Notes under the pieces: model-generated | Database searches by the model: none | The model's input: the letters and a program-made list of their open reading frames with translations, nothing else | Told to the model about the DNA's origin: nothing | Shown here: one piece after another, positions 1 to 4,656 of the stretch | How the letters are laid out: each line of letters opens with the position of its first letter | Numbering within the stretch: position 1 is the stretch's first letter | NCBI GenBank assembly: GCA_036794395.1 | Contig: DAIRGS010000269.1 | Coordinates: forward strand, 1-9,571 | Reading direction: 5' to 3' | Length of the DNA: 9,571 bases | DNA from: DASXMX01 sp036794395 | Lineage (GTDB): Bacteria > Planctomycetota > Phycisphaerae > Tepidisphaerales > Tepidisphaeraceae | Program-made: the position numbers and the translations under genes

Positions 1-72
1 GCCGCGCTGGCTTTGATTTTGCGCCGAAGCGCTGGCGGTCATTGCGATCAGGATGATGCAGGCGAGTTTCAT
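1..72 (-). CDS. Partial exported small protein (signal peptide only)
   Basis: The ATG at 72 is preceded on the minus strand by a good ribosome binding site (GGAGGA, 8 bases upstream), and 24 codons stay open to the window edge. The visible residues begin MKLACIILIAMTASASA, then QNQS. This is a classical Sec signal peptide: short basic start, hydrophobic core, and an A-S-A signal peptidase I site before Q18. The start overlaps the stop of the 28-aa membrane peptide gene by 4 bases, so the two are probably translated together. The mature protein lies outside the window and its function cannot be read. An envelope or lysis-related role is only a guess from the export signal. Confidence 0.6.
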   Translation of the reverse strand, partial: MKLACIILIAMTASASAQNQSQRG

Positions 73-155
73 AACGTGGCTCCTCCAGCAGTTGCTATTG
101 CGTAAAAGAGAAAAACAACGAAGATAAGAAATCCGAGCGGGACTAGAATATTCAT
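69..155 (-). CDS. 28-aa single-pass membrane peptide
   Basis: The ORF starts at the ATG at 155, with GGAG 8 bases upstream, and ends in a TGA that overlaps the ATG of the next exported protein. It encodes MNILVPLGFLIFVVFLFYAI followed by ATAGGATL, so about residues 4-21 form one hydrophobic helix and almost nothing else remains. It follows the Sak4-type ATPase gene by 29 bases and ends the visible part of the leftward operon. I do not recognise a family. Its size, ribosome binding site and overlap with a signal-peptide gene support a real microprotein. It could be holin-like or an inhibitor, but neither is shown by the sequence. Confidence 0.55.
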   Translation of the reverse strand: MNILVPLGFLIFVVFLFYAIATAGGATL

Positions 156-184
156 TTGTGTCGCTCCATCGGTCTTGATGCCGT

Positions 185-1084
185 TCACACTGGCACCTTT
201 TCCGCCGTCGGTTGATGTCGGTTGCGAAGCGCGGCCTCAAGCGATTTTTTCAGAGGCTTCGGCACAGTGGCCCACGTCTCGCGCAAGCAATCCGTGCCCT
301 GCAGCGCGGCCGTCGCCAGCTTCGAATCCCACTGCATCAGATCGTCGGTGACATCGACCTCCACGGCTGGGGCCGGCGATCCACCGCGCGCCCATTCTGC
401 GAGCATGCGGCCGGATTCCTCGGAGATCGGTTTTCCTTCAGGGAAGAATGCGCGGTGCTGCTGCTGCAGCTTGTGTGGCAAATCAAAATGCGGGATGCCT
501 GGGCGATCTGGCGTCAGCGTGAAGCTCGCCGTCATCTCGAACATGAAACGCTTTTCGCAGATCGGCATCCAGCCGAGCGGGCGCACCACCGTCTTGCCGT
601 TCTCGCGCAGGATCTCGATCTTCTCGTCGGCGCGCAGGCAAAAGATGATAGACGCCCGGCATTGGAGAAGTGCGTTCATCAGCTTTTTGTGGCCTGACTT
701 CGGCTCTTTCCAGTTGCCGGGCAACTTCACGCCGTCCGCCGCTAGTCGGTCAGCCCAATCGATCAGGCCGCCAATCCCATCATGCTCATGCGAGAAGCTG
801 TCAATGATGACAACCTCGGCGCCGGCCGCTTCTGCCGCCGCGATGCCTTCCATGAATCGGACCGGCGCGAACGGTGGCCGCATGTCGGAATGCAGAAAAT
901 CAAATTCCTCGGCATAGTGCAGCCCGCGGCGGGCCTCGGTATCGATGAACGCGATCTTGCCGGACGGCACCATGCCGCGCGCCAGTCTGAGGGCGCTGTA
1001 GGTCTTGCCGGAACCGGAGGCGCCAGCGAGCGCGATTAGCAGAGACACCTGTTCTCGTTTGGCGGGCGCAAATTGAAATGTCAT
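185..1084 (-). CDS. RecA-fold ATPase, Sak4-type phage recombinase
   Basis: This 299-aa protein has a Walker A motif GASGSGKT at residues 21-28, a Walker B segment VVIIDS at 91-96 and a further beta strand SIIFCLR at 145-151. This is the compact RecA-like core of phage AAA ATP-binding proteins of the Sak4 type, which bind and anneal single-stranded DNA and are grouped with Red-beta/RecT/Erf as phage recombinases. About 65 C-terminal residues (from 235) are charged and less conserved-looking. The ATG is preceded by AGGG 7 bases upstream and overlaps the previous stop. The neighbouring RecE-like nuclease gene makes a two-part homologous recombination system likely. The Sak4 assignment is by motif and context; a generic phage nucleotide-binding protein is the alternative label. 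Confidence 0.82.
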   Translation of the reverse strand: MTFQFAPAKREQVSLLIALAGASGSGKTYSALRLARGMVPSGKIAFIDTEARRGLHYAEEFDFLHSDMRPPFAPVRFMEGIAAAEAAGAEVVIIDSFSHEHDGIGGLIDWADRLAADGVKLPGNWKEPKSGHKKLMNALLQCRASIIFCLRADEKIEILRENGKTVVRPLGWMPICEKRFMFEMTASFTLTPDRPGIPHFDLPHKLQQQHRAFFPEGKPISEESGRMLAEWARGGSPAPAVEVDVTDDLMQWDSKLATAALQGTDCLRETWATVPKPLKKSLEAALRNRHQPTAEKVPV

Positions 1085-1248
1085 GCCATATCCCTGTCTT
1101 CAGTCGCGCTTTCGAATGCCTGCCTTGCCAATTCGGCGAACGTCTCCGAGTCTGGGCAGCCGCAATCCAGCGCCTTATCGGCCGTGATCAGAAACAGGAG
1201 CGAGAGTTTTCTTGCCTCTTTTTGGTTCCATGAAATTTCTTTACTCAT
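1081..1248 (-). CDS. 55-aa hypothetical protein between nuclease and ATPase genes
   Basis: The ORF starts at the ATG at 1248, one base after the stop of the RecE-like nuclease gene. Its TGA overlaps the ATG of the Sak4-type ATPase gene by 4 bases. The product begins MSKEISWNQKEARKLS, has a short hydrophobic stretch LLFLITA (residues 17-23) and a CGC pair of cysteines at 29 and 31, and is acidic at the C terminus. No signal peptide, HTH or known motif is visible. Tight coupling on both sides and the phage setting make it very likely expressed with the recombination genes. A modulator of the nuclease or annealing protein is possible, but that is inference from position only. Confidence 0.7.
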   Translation of the reverse strand: MSKEISWNQKEARKLSLLFLITADKALDCGCPDSETFAELARQAFESATEDRDMA

Positions 1249-1249
1249 G

Positions 1250-2203
1250 TCAGCCCGCCATCAGGTTGCGAGGGTCAAAGTCTTTGCGGTCGAATCCGGC
1301 GACGTCGGCCTCATATTCGTGGATCTCGCGATTGATCCATGACGTCTCGGCCCATCCCGGCAACTCGGGTCGGATGATCCGCAGCGGGTAGGCTGGCCAC
1401 GTCTCGCATTCGAGGCAACGGCGCCACATATTGACGGCATAATCGATCTGCTTGCGGCCGATGGTCAGCGCGGCCTCGCCGATCTCGTTGACAGTCAGCG
1501 CGTAGGGCTGTTCGTTCTCCTGGGCGACGTAGCGAAACTTGCGGCGCCCAGCGCCCTCGGGATCGATGGCGTTAAGGATGCGTTCATGCATGGCTGCCTG
1601 CAAATGCCAGCCAGCCGACGCCATCATCTTGCCGGTGGCGTAGGGCGACGCGGACATGCCGGAGGTTTTCAGATCCCAGACTTCGCGCAGGTCCGGCGTG
1701 ATCCAGTCGATCATGGATCGCAGCCATAGGCCGTCCTCGCAGTTGGCTATGACGACCTCGCCGTCGCCTTCCTTGAAGGCCTTCTCGCAGCCGGGAATGC
1801 TAGCGAGCTGCAGGTTTGCGGCCAGCGTCATCGCATGCGCGGTGAAATAGTGCTTGCGCAAGATTGGTTCTTCGCCGCGCTGGATGGCGGCGGCTTTGTC
1901 CGTCTGCGCGACCTTTGCACGGAAGTCCTGCGCGTCGATGATTGCCAGCTTCTTGCCCCGACCCATCATGATCAGGTGCGCAGCGTTCCCAATTGCCATC
2001 GCCTTTTCGTACTTCTCGCCGGCTTCTTCTTCCTCGTGCTCGACCGGAACGGCGAGGCGGGGATGGGCCTGGCGCGCGTGCAGCGGGGACTGCTCGATCA
2101 GGATCTTCGCGACCGACTGCGAAAGAGACGGTTCGGGACAGCAATCAGCGAAATAATCATCTGACAGCATGCCCTTATAGATGCCGGGTTCTGTGATCTT
2201 CAT
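1250..2203 (-). CDS. RecE-like PD-(D/E)XK exonuclease
   Basis: This 317-aa protein (ATG at 2203; an upstream in-frame TTG at 2209 would add two residues) shows the catalytic signature of the RecB/lambda-exonuclease/RecE nuclease fold. In order, it has AIGNAAHLI with H76, GDGEVVIA with E149, RSMIDWI with D166, WDLKTS with D177 and K179, and HLQAAMH with Q202. These fit the conserved His, Glu, Asp, Asp-x-Lys and Gln positions of phage exodeoxyribonuclease VIII-like proteins (PDDEXK-type, DUF3799 group), which resect double-stranded ends for strand annealing. It starts 2 bases after the HTH gene stop and ends 1 base before the 55-aa gene, so it sits inside one operon with the Sak4-type ATPase. 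The exact polarity of the nuclease cannot be read. Confidence 0.82.
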   Translation of the reverse strand: MKITEPGIYKGMLSDDYFADCCPEPSLSQSVAKILIEQSPLHARQAHPRLAVPVEHEEEEAGEKYEKAMAIGNAAHLIMMGRGKKLAIIDAQDFRAKVAQTDKAAAIQRGEEPILRKHYFTAHAMTLAANLQLASIPGCEKAFKEGDGEVVIANCEDGLWLRSMIDWITPDLREVWDLKTSGMSASPYATGKMMASAGWHLQAAMHERILNAIDPEGAGRRKFRYVAQENEQPYALTVNEIGEAALTIGRKQIDYAVNMWRRCLECETWPAYPLRIIRPELPGWAETSWINREIHEYEADVAGFDRKDFDPRNLMAG

Positions 2204-2205
2204 GC

Positions 2206-2496
2206 TCAAATCTCAAAGTTTGACTTGTAAAACCGCGATTGCGCAGCGGTGGGTGAGGGCGCGGACTTCGGTGCGTGCATCAGATCCCGATACTTCGGCC
2301 GACCGAGCTTCTGCGGCGTGCCGCGGAATATCGCGTAATATCTGGTGACGGCGCGCGTTGAGCATTTGAGTTCGCGGGCGATATCACGGCTTAACCGACC
2401 CTGATCGAAGGCAACACGGACGCTCCTGATCTCGGCATCGGTCAGCGCTGTGCCGTTCGATCTCGGTTTTTTCCAATCGTCCTTGATGATTTTCAC
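2206..2496 (-). CDS. 96-aa helix-turn-helix DNA-binding protein
   Basis: I chose the GTG at 2496, which has GGAGGG 4 bases upstream and overlaps the stop of the preceding 28-aa ORF (GTGA). The longer reading from 2697 runs antiphase through two small membrane ORFs and looks like a shadow. The protein starts VKIIKDDWKKPRSNG. It has an HTH at about residues 33-54 (GRLSRDIARELKCSTRAVTRYY), like the homeodomain/resolvase-type HTH of small phage regulators, and then a basic tail. It is likely a DNA-binding regulator or recombination accessory encoded just ahead of the nuclease. No family name is certain. Confidence 0.65.
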   Translation of the reverse strand: MKIIKDDWKKPRSNGTALTDAEIRSVRVAFDQGRLSRDIARELKCSTRAVTRYYAIFRGTPQKLGRPKYRDLMHAPKSAPSPTAAQSRFYKSNFEI

Positions 2497-2579
2497 GTGA
2501 CCCTCCGCAACATCACCAACACGAACACGAACAGTTCGTCGAGGATCAACCACACCATGAATGCTTCGTACCAACTCAT
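2493..2579 (-). CDS. 28-aa membrane microprotein
   Basis: The ATG at 2579 has GGAGC 5 bases upstream and overlaps the stop of the 41-aa membrane ORF (ATGA). Its own TGA overlaps the GTG of the HTH gene (GTGA). The product, MSWYEAFMVWLILDELFVF then VLVMLRRVT, is nearly all hydrophobic from residue 7 to 23 with a positively charged end (RR at 25-26), so one transmembrane helix with the C terminus inside is expected. It is too short for default gene callers. The unbroken chain of overlapping starts and stops is the main evidence that it is translated. Function unknown. Confidence 0.5.
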   Translation of the reverse strand: MSWYEAFMVWLILDELFVFVLVMLRRVT

Positions 2580-2701
2580 GCGCCGCTCCAAATCGCGAGC
2601 CAGATGAAACCGGCGCCGATGAACAGCGTGACGGCGATGATCTCCACCAAAACAGCCACATAGGCGGCGGCGAGATCGGTTTGTTCGCGGGGATCACGCA
2701 T
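2576..2701 (-). CDS. 41-aa membrane microprotein
   Basis: The ATG at 2701 lies inside the last codons of the 102-aa gene (8-base overlap) and the TGA overlaps the next ATG. The product starts MRDPREQTDLAAAYVAVLVE and continues with IIAVTLFIGAGFIWLAIW, giving one strong transmembrane helix at about residues 13-38 after a charged N terminus. It sits between a soluble-looking 102-aa protein and a second membrane microprotein. No family is recognised. Small single-pass proteins in phage left arms can be host-takeover or exclusion factors, but nothing in the sequence proves such a role here. Confidence 0.55.
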   Translation of the reverse strand: MRDPREQTDLAAAYVAVLVEIIAVTLFIGAGFIWLAIWSGA

Positions 2702-3002
2702 GTTCGACTTCGTTCCTGATCGTTTCGATCAGCGCGTCGAACTTCGCCATAAGATCGTCAGCCGGATTCTCGATCTCGGGGTGTTGCTCACCGTAAAATC
2801 CGGCCTCAGCCAAAATCTCGTTGGTGACGTCCTCGCAGACGCCGTCGTGGATCCAGTGAATGAAGTAGATCGCGCCCTTGTAGTCGGAGCGGCGGACCCG
2901 ATCGACGATGCCCCGGCGCGTTTCCTCGGGATCGACGATGGCCTCGCGACCGCGGCGGCCGAAATCGCTGCAAAGTACAAAATAGCTGTGCTCGACGCTC
3001 AT
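2694..3002 (-). CDS. 102-aa conserved-looking phage protein
   Basis: I take the ATG at 3002, which overlaps the stop of the 52-aa membrane protein (ATGA), rather than the upstream ATG at 3047 that runs into it. The product begins MSVEHSYFVLCSDFGRRGRE, has a motif-like central part YKGAIYFIHWIHDGVCEDV (about residues 41-59), and ends in an acidic helix-forming region. No signal peptide or transmembrane segment is visible. The mix of beta-like (YFVLCSDF, AIYFIHWI) and acidic segments suggests a small folded cytoplasmic protein. I do not recognise the family. Its place in the early left operon suggests a takeover or accessory role. Confidence 0.68.
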   Translation of the reverse strand: MSVEHSYFVLCSDFGRRGREAIVDPEETRRGIVDRVRRSDYKGAIYFIHWIHDGVCEDVTNEILAEAGFYGEQHPEIENPADDLMAKFDALIETIRNEVEHA

Positions 3003-3157
3003 CGCACGCAGTCCGTGGCGAGCGCAGCTATGCTGCCCTTGACGCATGCCGGGCGGTTATGGGCCGGCGCGAGCACTATCCAGGTGACACACACCAGCAC
3101 GAAGGCCACGCAGCACAGGATGAGGGGTGTGGATTCGGAAAGGTCGGGGCGGGTCAT
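2999..3157 (-). CDS. 52-aa single-pass membrane protein
   Basis: The ATG at 3157 has GAGGG 4 bases upstream and overlaps the stop of the 56-aa gene; its TGA overlaps the next ATG. The product MTRPDLSESTPLILCC continues with VAFVLVCVTWIVLAP, giving one transmembrane helix at about residues 11-31. After it comes a short tail with two cysteines (C38, C50) that could pair if exported, as in NRPACVKGSIAALATDCVR. The longer reading from 3214 adds a basic segment overlapping the upstream gene and is less likely. Function unknown; it is one of three tiny membrane proteins in this operon. Confidence 0.6.
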   Translation of the reverse strand: MTRPDLSESTPLILCCVAFVLVCVTWIVLAPAHNRPACVKGSIAALATDCVR

Positions 3158-3324
3158 GCGGCCCTCGATCCGCGGAGACCGGCGATAGTGGAGCGCAGCG
3201 TCTGAAGCTGGCACAACATTTCATAGCGGTGATCTTCCGTGATGCCACGGACACCGCCGCCCTTGCTGGTTTCAAGTTGAAACTCCAGCTCTTGGGCCAT
3301 CTGCAGAAGAAGATTTTTGATCAT
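3154..3324 (-). CDS. 56-aa first gene of the leftward operon
   Basis: The ATG at 3324 has GAGGA 8 bases upstream and lies about 20 bases after the predicted start of transcription from the left promoter. The product, MIKNLLLQMAQELEFQLETS then KGGGVRGITEDHRYEMLC and a basic tail, looks like two amphipathic helices joined by a glycine-rich turn, without a membrane segment or known motif. The open frame upstream of 3324 crosses the operators and promoter, so I reject the longer start. As the first product of the repressor-controlled left transcript, it sits where lambda has N, but it shows no arginine-rich antitermination motif, so no function is assigned. Confidence 0.65.
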   Translation of the reverse strand: MIKNLLLQMAQELEFQLETSKGGGVRGITEDHRYEMLCQLQTLRSTIAGLRGSRAA

Positions 3325-3351
3325 GGGGCGATTCCTCAGGTTGATGCCCCA

Positions 3352-3381
3352 AATGTACACCTCACGTACAAATGGCGTCAA
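3352..3381 (-). promoter_or_regulatory. Leftward early promoter (PL-like)
   Basis: On the minus strand, TTGACG (3381-3376) is followed after 18 bases by TACATT (3357-3352), a sigma70-type pair. Transcription would start near 3345 and reach the ribosome binding site and ATG at 3324 after a short leader. Operator OL1 fills the spacer and -10, and OL2 lies just upstream of the -35, so repressor binding would block it. The rightward promoter has the same arrangement. Confidence 0.7.
3354..3370. promoter_or_regulatory. Operator OL1
   Basis: TGTAC, spacer ACCTCAC, GTACA form a perfect 5+5 inverted repeat. The centre at 3362 overlaps the -10 and spacer of the left promoter. It shares the half-site (T)TGTAC and the 7-base spacer with the four other operators in the window. 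Confidence 0.75.
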
Positions 3382-3385
3382 GTGG

Positions 3386-3408
3386 AATTGTACGCCTCGT
3401 GCACAATT
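3386..3408. promoter_or_regulatory. Operator OL2
   Basis: AATTGTAC, spacer GCCTCGT, GCACAATT form an 8+8 inverted repeat with a single mismatch, centred at 3397. That is 35 bp from OL1 and directly upstream of the left promoter -35. A further lone half-site TTGTAC lies at 3411-3416. Confidence 0.75.
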
Positions 3409-3420
3409 ATTTGTACATGG

Positions 3421-3837
3421 TGCGTTGCGGCTCGAATCTGAAGATGGGATGTGGAGGGTGCCCGGCTCGATCCGTGACGACCGGCCGGGCTGATCTGGGT
3501 AGGCTAGGAACAAGCCCAGACCGCTGCCGACGAAATAGGACGGAATGTCCGTCTTGGCAACGCACCCTTGTCCAGCCCGGCTTTCTGGCCGATTGAGCCG
3601 CCTTCTAAACAGCGTCACCGGGTCCGCACGCCAGCGGGGACGAAGCGCGGGGCTCTTACCCCGGCCCGGGCAAATCCGCCTCACGGTATGCCCGCATCCA
3701 CGACTTGAACGGCAATTCTCTGCATGGGTCATGCAGGCCGGGCGGTTGGCCACCGATAACTGGCATCGTGGGTATACGCGCTAGGAGGTCCTCAGCACCG
3801 CATGGCTTTAACCAGCCGGGATAGCGGGGGCCGGGTA
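3421..3837. other. About 420 bp with no convincing gene; several hairpins
   Basis: This is the interval between the left operators and the repressor stop. Open frames exist on both strands, but none has a good ribosome binding site, and coding-like stretches on the minus strand switch frame with stops between them. Perfect inverted repeats include 3460-3490 (7-bp stem, GCCCGGC/GCCGGGC), 3494-3520 (6-bp TCTGGG/CCCAGA), 3539-3553 (6-bp GACGGA/TCCGTC, 3-base loop), 3648-3663 (5-bp) and 3720-3736 (7-bp CTGCATG/CATGCAG, 3-base loop). None has a clear U-tract, so I do not call terminators. In lambda, the matching place holds rexA and rexB. It may contain decayed genes or a structured RNA. Confidence 0.5.
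3656..3766 (-). CDS. Possible 36-aa ORF downstream of the repressor
   Basis: The reading from ATG 3766 to TAA 3656 gives MPVIGGQPPGLHDPCRELPF then KSWMRAYREADLPGPG. The segment RELPFKSWMRAYREADLPG looks like real protein rather than shadow, and about two thirds of third positions are G or C. The frame is open upstream to a TAG just before the repressor stop, giving about 24 more protein-like codons without a standard start codon. There is no ribosome binding site at the ATG, so this may be the 3' end of a decayed gene. It would be co-transcribed with the repressor in the lysogen. No family recognised. Confidence 0.3.
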   Translation of the reverse strand: MPVIGGQPPGLHDPCRELPFKSWMRAYREADLPGPG

Positions 3838-4176
3838 TTACCTATGATGGCGAACGTGGCGCACGAGTTCATCAGCCATTTCGACAAGTTTTTCATCAGG
3901 CGGATCAACAAATAGCAGCGCTTTGACGCTCGTTTTAAGGACTTGAGCTGCGGCCTGCAAAATCACTTGGTTGTAGGGTTCCAGGCCCCGTTCGATGCGG
4001 CCAAGCATGGAATAGCTGTGGCCGACTTCCAAGCCGTGAACCTTCAGGTATGCCCCGATTTGGTCCGCCAGATCGTGCTGCGAAAGCCCGCGGTGCTTCC
4101 GCCATACCAAGAGTCGGCAAGGCTCAAACGTCGGCTTGGCGCGTTTCGGGGCCTTTTTTCGTGTGGTTCCAGTCAT
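3838..4176 (-). CDS. Short XRE-family phage repressor (CI-like)
   Basis: The 112-aa reading from ATG 4176 begins MTGTTRKKAPKRAKPTFEP. It holds an XRE helix-turn-helix at about residues 22-80 (LLVWRKHRGLSQHDLADQIG, then YSMLGRIERGLEPYN). A short C-terminal helical region ends in HVRHHR. The gene is divergent from the Cro-like gene and lies between operator clusters, which marks it as the lysogeny repressor. It has no peptidase S24 self-cleavage domain, so induction by RecA-stimulated cleavage is not expected. The start is uncertain: operator OR3 overlaps the ATG, no ribosome binding site is seen, and an in-frame GTG at 4191 falls near the predicted transcript start. The longer frame to 4521 is antisense to cro and is rejected. 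Confidence 0.78.
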   Translation of the reverse strand: MTGTTRKKAPKRAKPTFEPCRLLVWRKHRGLSQHDLADQIGAYLKVHGLEVGHSYSMLGRIERGLEPYNQVILQAAAQVLKTSVKALLFVDPPDEKLVEMADELVRHVRHHR

Positions 4177-4192
4177 GTACACATCATGCACA
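4176..4192. promoter_or_regulatory. Operator OR3 over the repressor start
   Basis: TGTAC, spacer ACATCAT, GCACA form a 5+5 inverted repeat with one mismatch, centred at 4184. It covers the start codon region of the repressor, so filling it would turn off repressor synthesis, as OR3 does in lambda. The centre is 35 bp from OR2. Confidence 0.65.
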
Positions 4193-4197
4193 GACGA

Positions 4198-4228
4198 ATT
4201 ATCCACGTATACGTCACCCCGTGTACAA
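4198..4228 (-). promoter_or_regulatory. Candidate repressor promoter (PRM-like)
   Basis: On the minus strand, GATAAT (4203-4198) is a good -10. TTGTAC (4228-4223), 19 bases upstream, could serve as a weak -35 and is also the conserved half of OR2. Transcription would start near 4191, close to the in-frame GTG and ATG starts of the repressor, giving a leaderless or very short-leader message. A repressor bound at OR2 could activate it, which is inference by analogy with lambda. Confidence 0.45.
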
Positions 4229-4230
4229 TT
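4210..4230. promoter_or_regulatory. Operator OR2 (one good half)
   Basis: The right half GTACAATT (4223-4230) matches OL2 exactly except for one base, and the spacer ACCCCGT fits the shared spacer pattern. The left half (TACGTC, 4210-4215) is poor. The implied centre, 4219, is exactly 35 bp from both OR1 and OR3, which supports it as a degenerate member. A 10-base palindrome, ACGTATACGT, lies at 4205-4214. Confidence 0.5.
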
Positions 4231-4234
4231 TGGC

Positions 4235-4264
4235 TTGACGTCGATTGTACGCCCGATGTACAAA
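4235..4264 (+). promoter_or_regulatory. Rightward early promoter (PR-like)
   Basis: TTGACG (4235-4240) and TACAAA (4259-4264) are separated by 18 bases, the same elements and spacing as the left promoter. OR1 occupies the spacer and -10. The expected start of transcription, about 4271, coincides with the ATG of the Cro-like gene, which implies a leaderless transcript. Confidence 0.68.
4245..4263. promoter_or_regulatory. Operator OR1 (perfect)
   Basis: TTGTAC, spacer GCCCGAT, GTACAA form a perfect 6+6 inverted repeat of 19 bp centred at 4254, inside the rightward promoter. It is the best match to the consensus and probably the strongest site. Confidence 0.8.
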
Positions 4265-4270
4265 TCAGGC

Positions 4271-4492
4271 ATGACACATCTCGCAGAATTTATGGTTGAC
4301 AAGGGTCTTTCCGATGAAGCGGTGGCCGACGCGATCGGTTGCTCGCGCGTCACAGTGAGCCGAATCCGGCGCCGGGTTGTCCGGCCCGATTGGTCCACGA
4401 TCAGAAAACTCAAGGAGTTGTCCGCCGGCGTCGTCACCGCTGACGATTTTGAGGATGATCCCGTTGCAGCCAAGGAGCGGGCCCGCGCATGA
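4271..4492 (+). CDS. Cro-like HTH regulator
   Basis: The 73-aa protein begins MTHLAEFMVDKGLSDEAVAD and carries a helix-turn-helix at about residues 14-33 (SDEAVADAIGCSRVTVSRIR), the form seen in small Cro-type and XRE regulators. The rest is a short helical and acidic tail. I use the ATG at 4271, not the longer frame from 4136, because the latter crosses the operators. That ATG coincides with the predicted transcription start, and no ribosome binding site precedes it. The gene is the first of the rightward operon and divergent from the repressor, the standard place for cro. It probably binds the same TTGTAC operators. The stop overlaps the next ATG by 4 bases. Confidence 0.78.
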   Translation: MTHLAEFMVDKGLSDEAVADAIGCSRVTVSRIRRRVVRPDWSTIRKLKELSAGVVTADDFEDDPVAAKERARA

Positions 4493-4656
4493 GGCTTCGG
4501 AAACTGGATGATCTTCGCCATCTCTACCCCCTGCGCGATTTGGCGCAGGCTGGCGCGAATGATGGTTCAATGTCACGGGAAACATTTCCTTTTGTATCGT
4601 TAATGTTGCGTTTTGTTGGAGTGTGTCATGCGTCTTGTACCGGGGAAAGCCGCTAA
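4489..4656 (+). CDS. Possible 55-aa ORF after cro
   Basis: The ATG at 4489 overlaps the cro stop (ATGA), and the frame runs to a TAA at 4656, overlapping the next gene by 29 bases. The first half (MRLRKLDDLRHLYPLRDLAQ, then AGAND) looks like real protein, while the second half (TFPFVSLMLRFVGVCHASC) crosses an AT-richer stretch that also holds the next ribosome binding site. It may be a genuine small coupled ORF or the remains of one. A short palindrome, GGAAA-CA-TTTCC, lies at 4578-4589. No function is suggested. Confidence 0.4.
   Translation: MRLRKLDDLRHLYPLRDLAQAGANDGSMSRETFPFVSLMLRFVGVCHASCTGESR

Noticed and set aside
212..917. Plus-strand open frames over the Sak4-type ATPase gene
   Set aside because: Low-complexity Arg/Ser/Pro-rich readings opposite a gene with clear Walker motifs.
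2497..2697. Long start for the 96-aa HTH protein
   Set aside because: The extension has a poor composition and lies in another frame over two overlapping membrane ORFs; the GTG at 2496 has GGAGGG before it.
3539..3553. Hairpin as an intrinsic terminator
   Set aside because: Stem is only 6 bp and neither strand has a U-tract after it.
3154..3753. 199-codon open frame on the minus strand
   Set aside because: It crosses the left promoter and both operators; only the last 56 codons have a ribosome binding site and fit the operon chain.
3545..3784. 79-codon plus-strand ORF in the block between repressor and left operon
   Set aside because: No ribosome binding site or promoter, Arg-rich shadow-like reading, and it runs against both flanking transcripts.
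4177..4521. N-terminal extension of the repressor frame
   Set aside because: It is antisense to the Cro-like gene and spans all three right operators; the XRE domain lies wholly after 4176.
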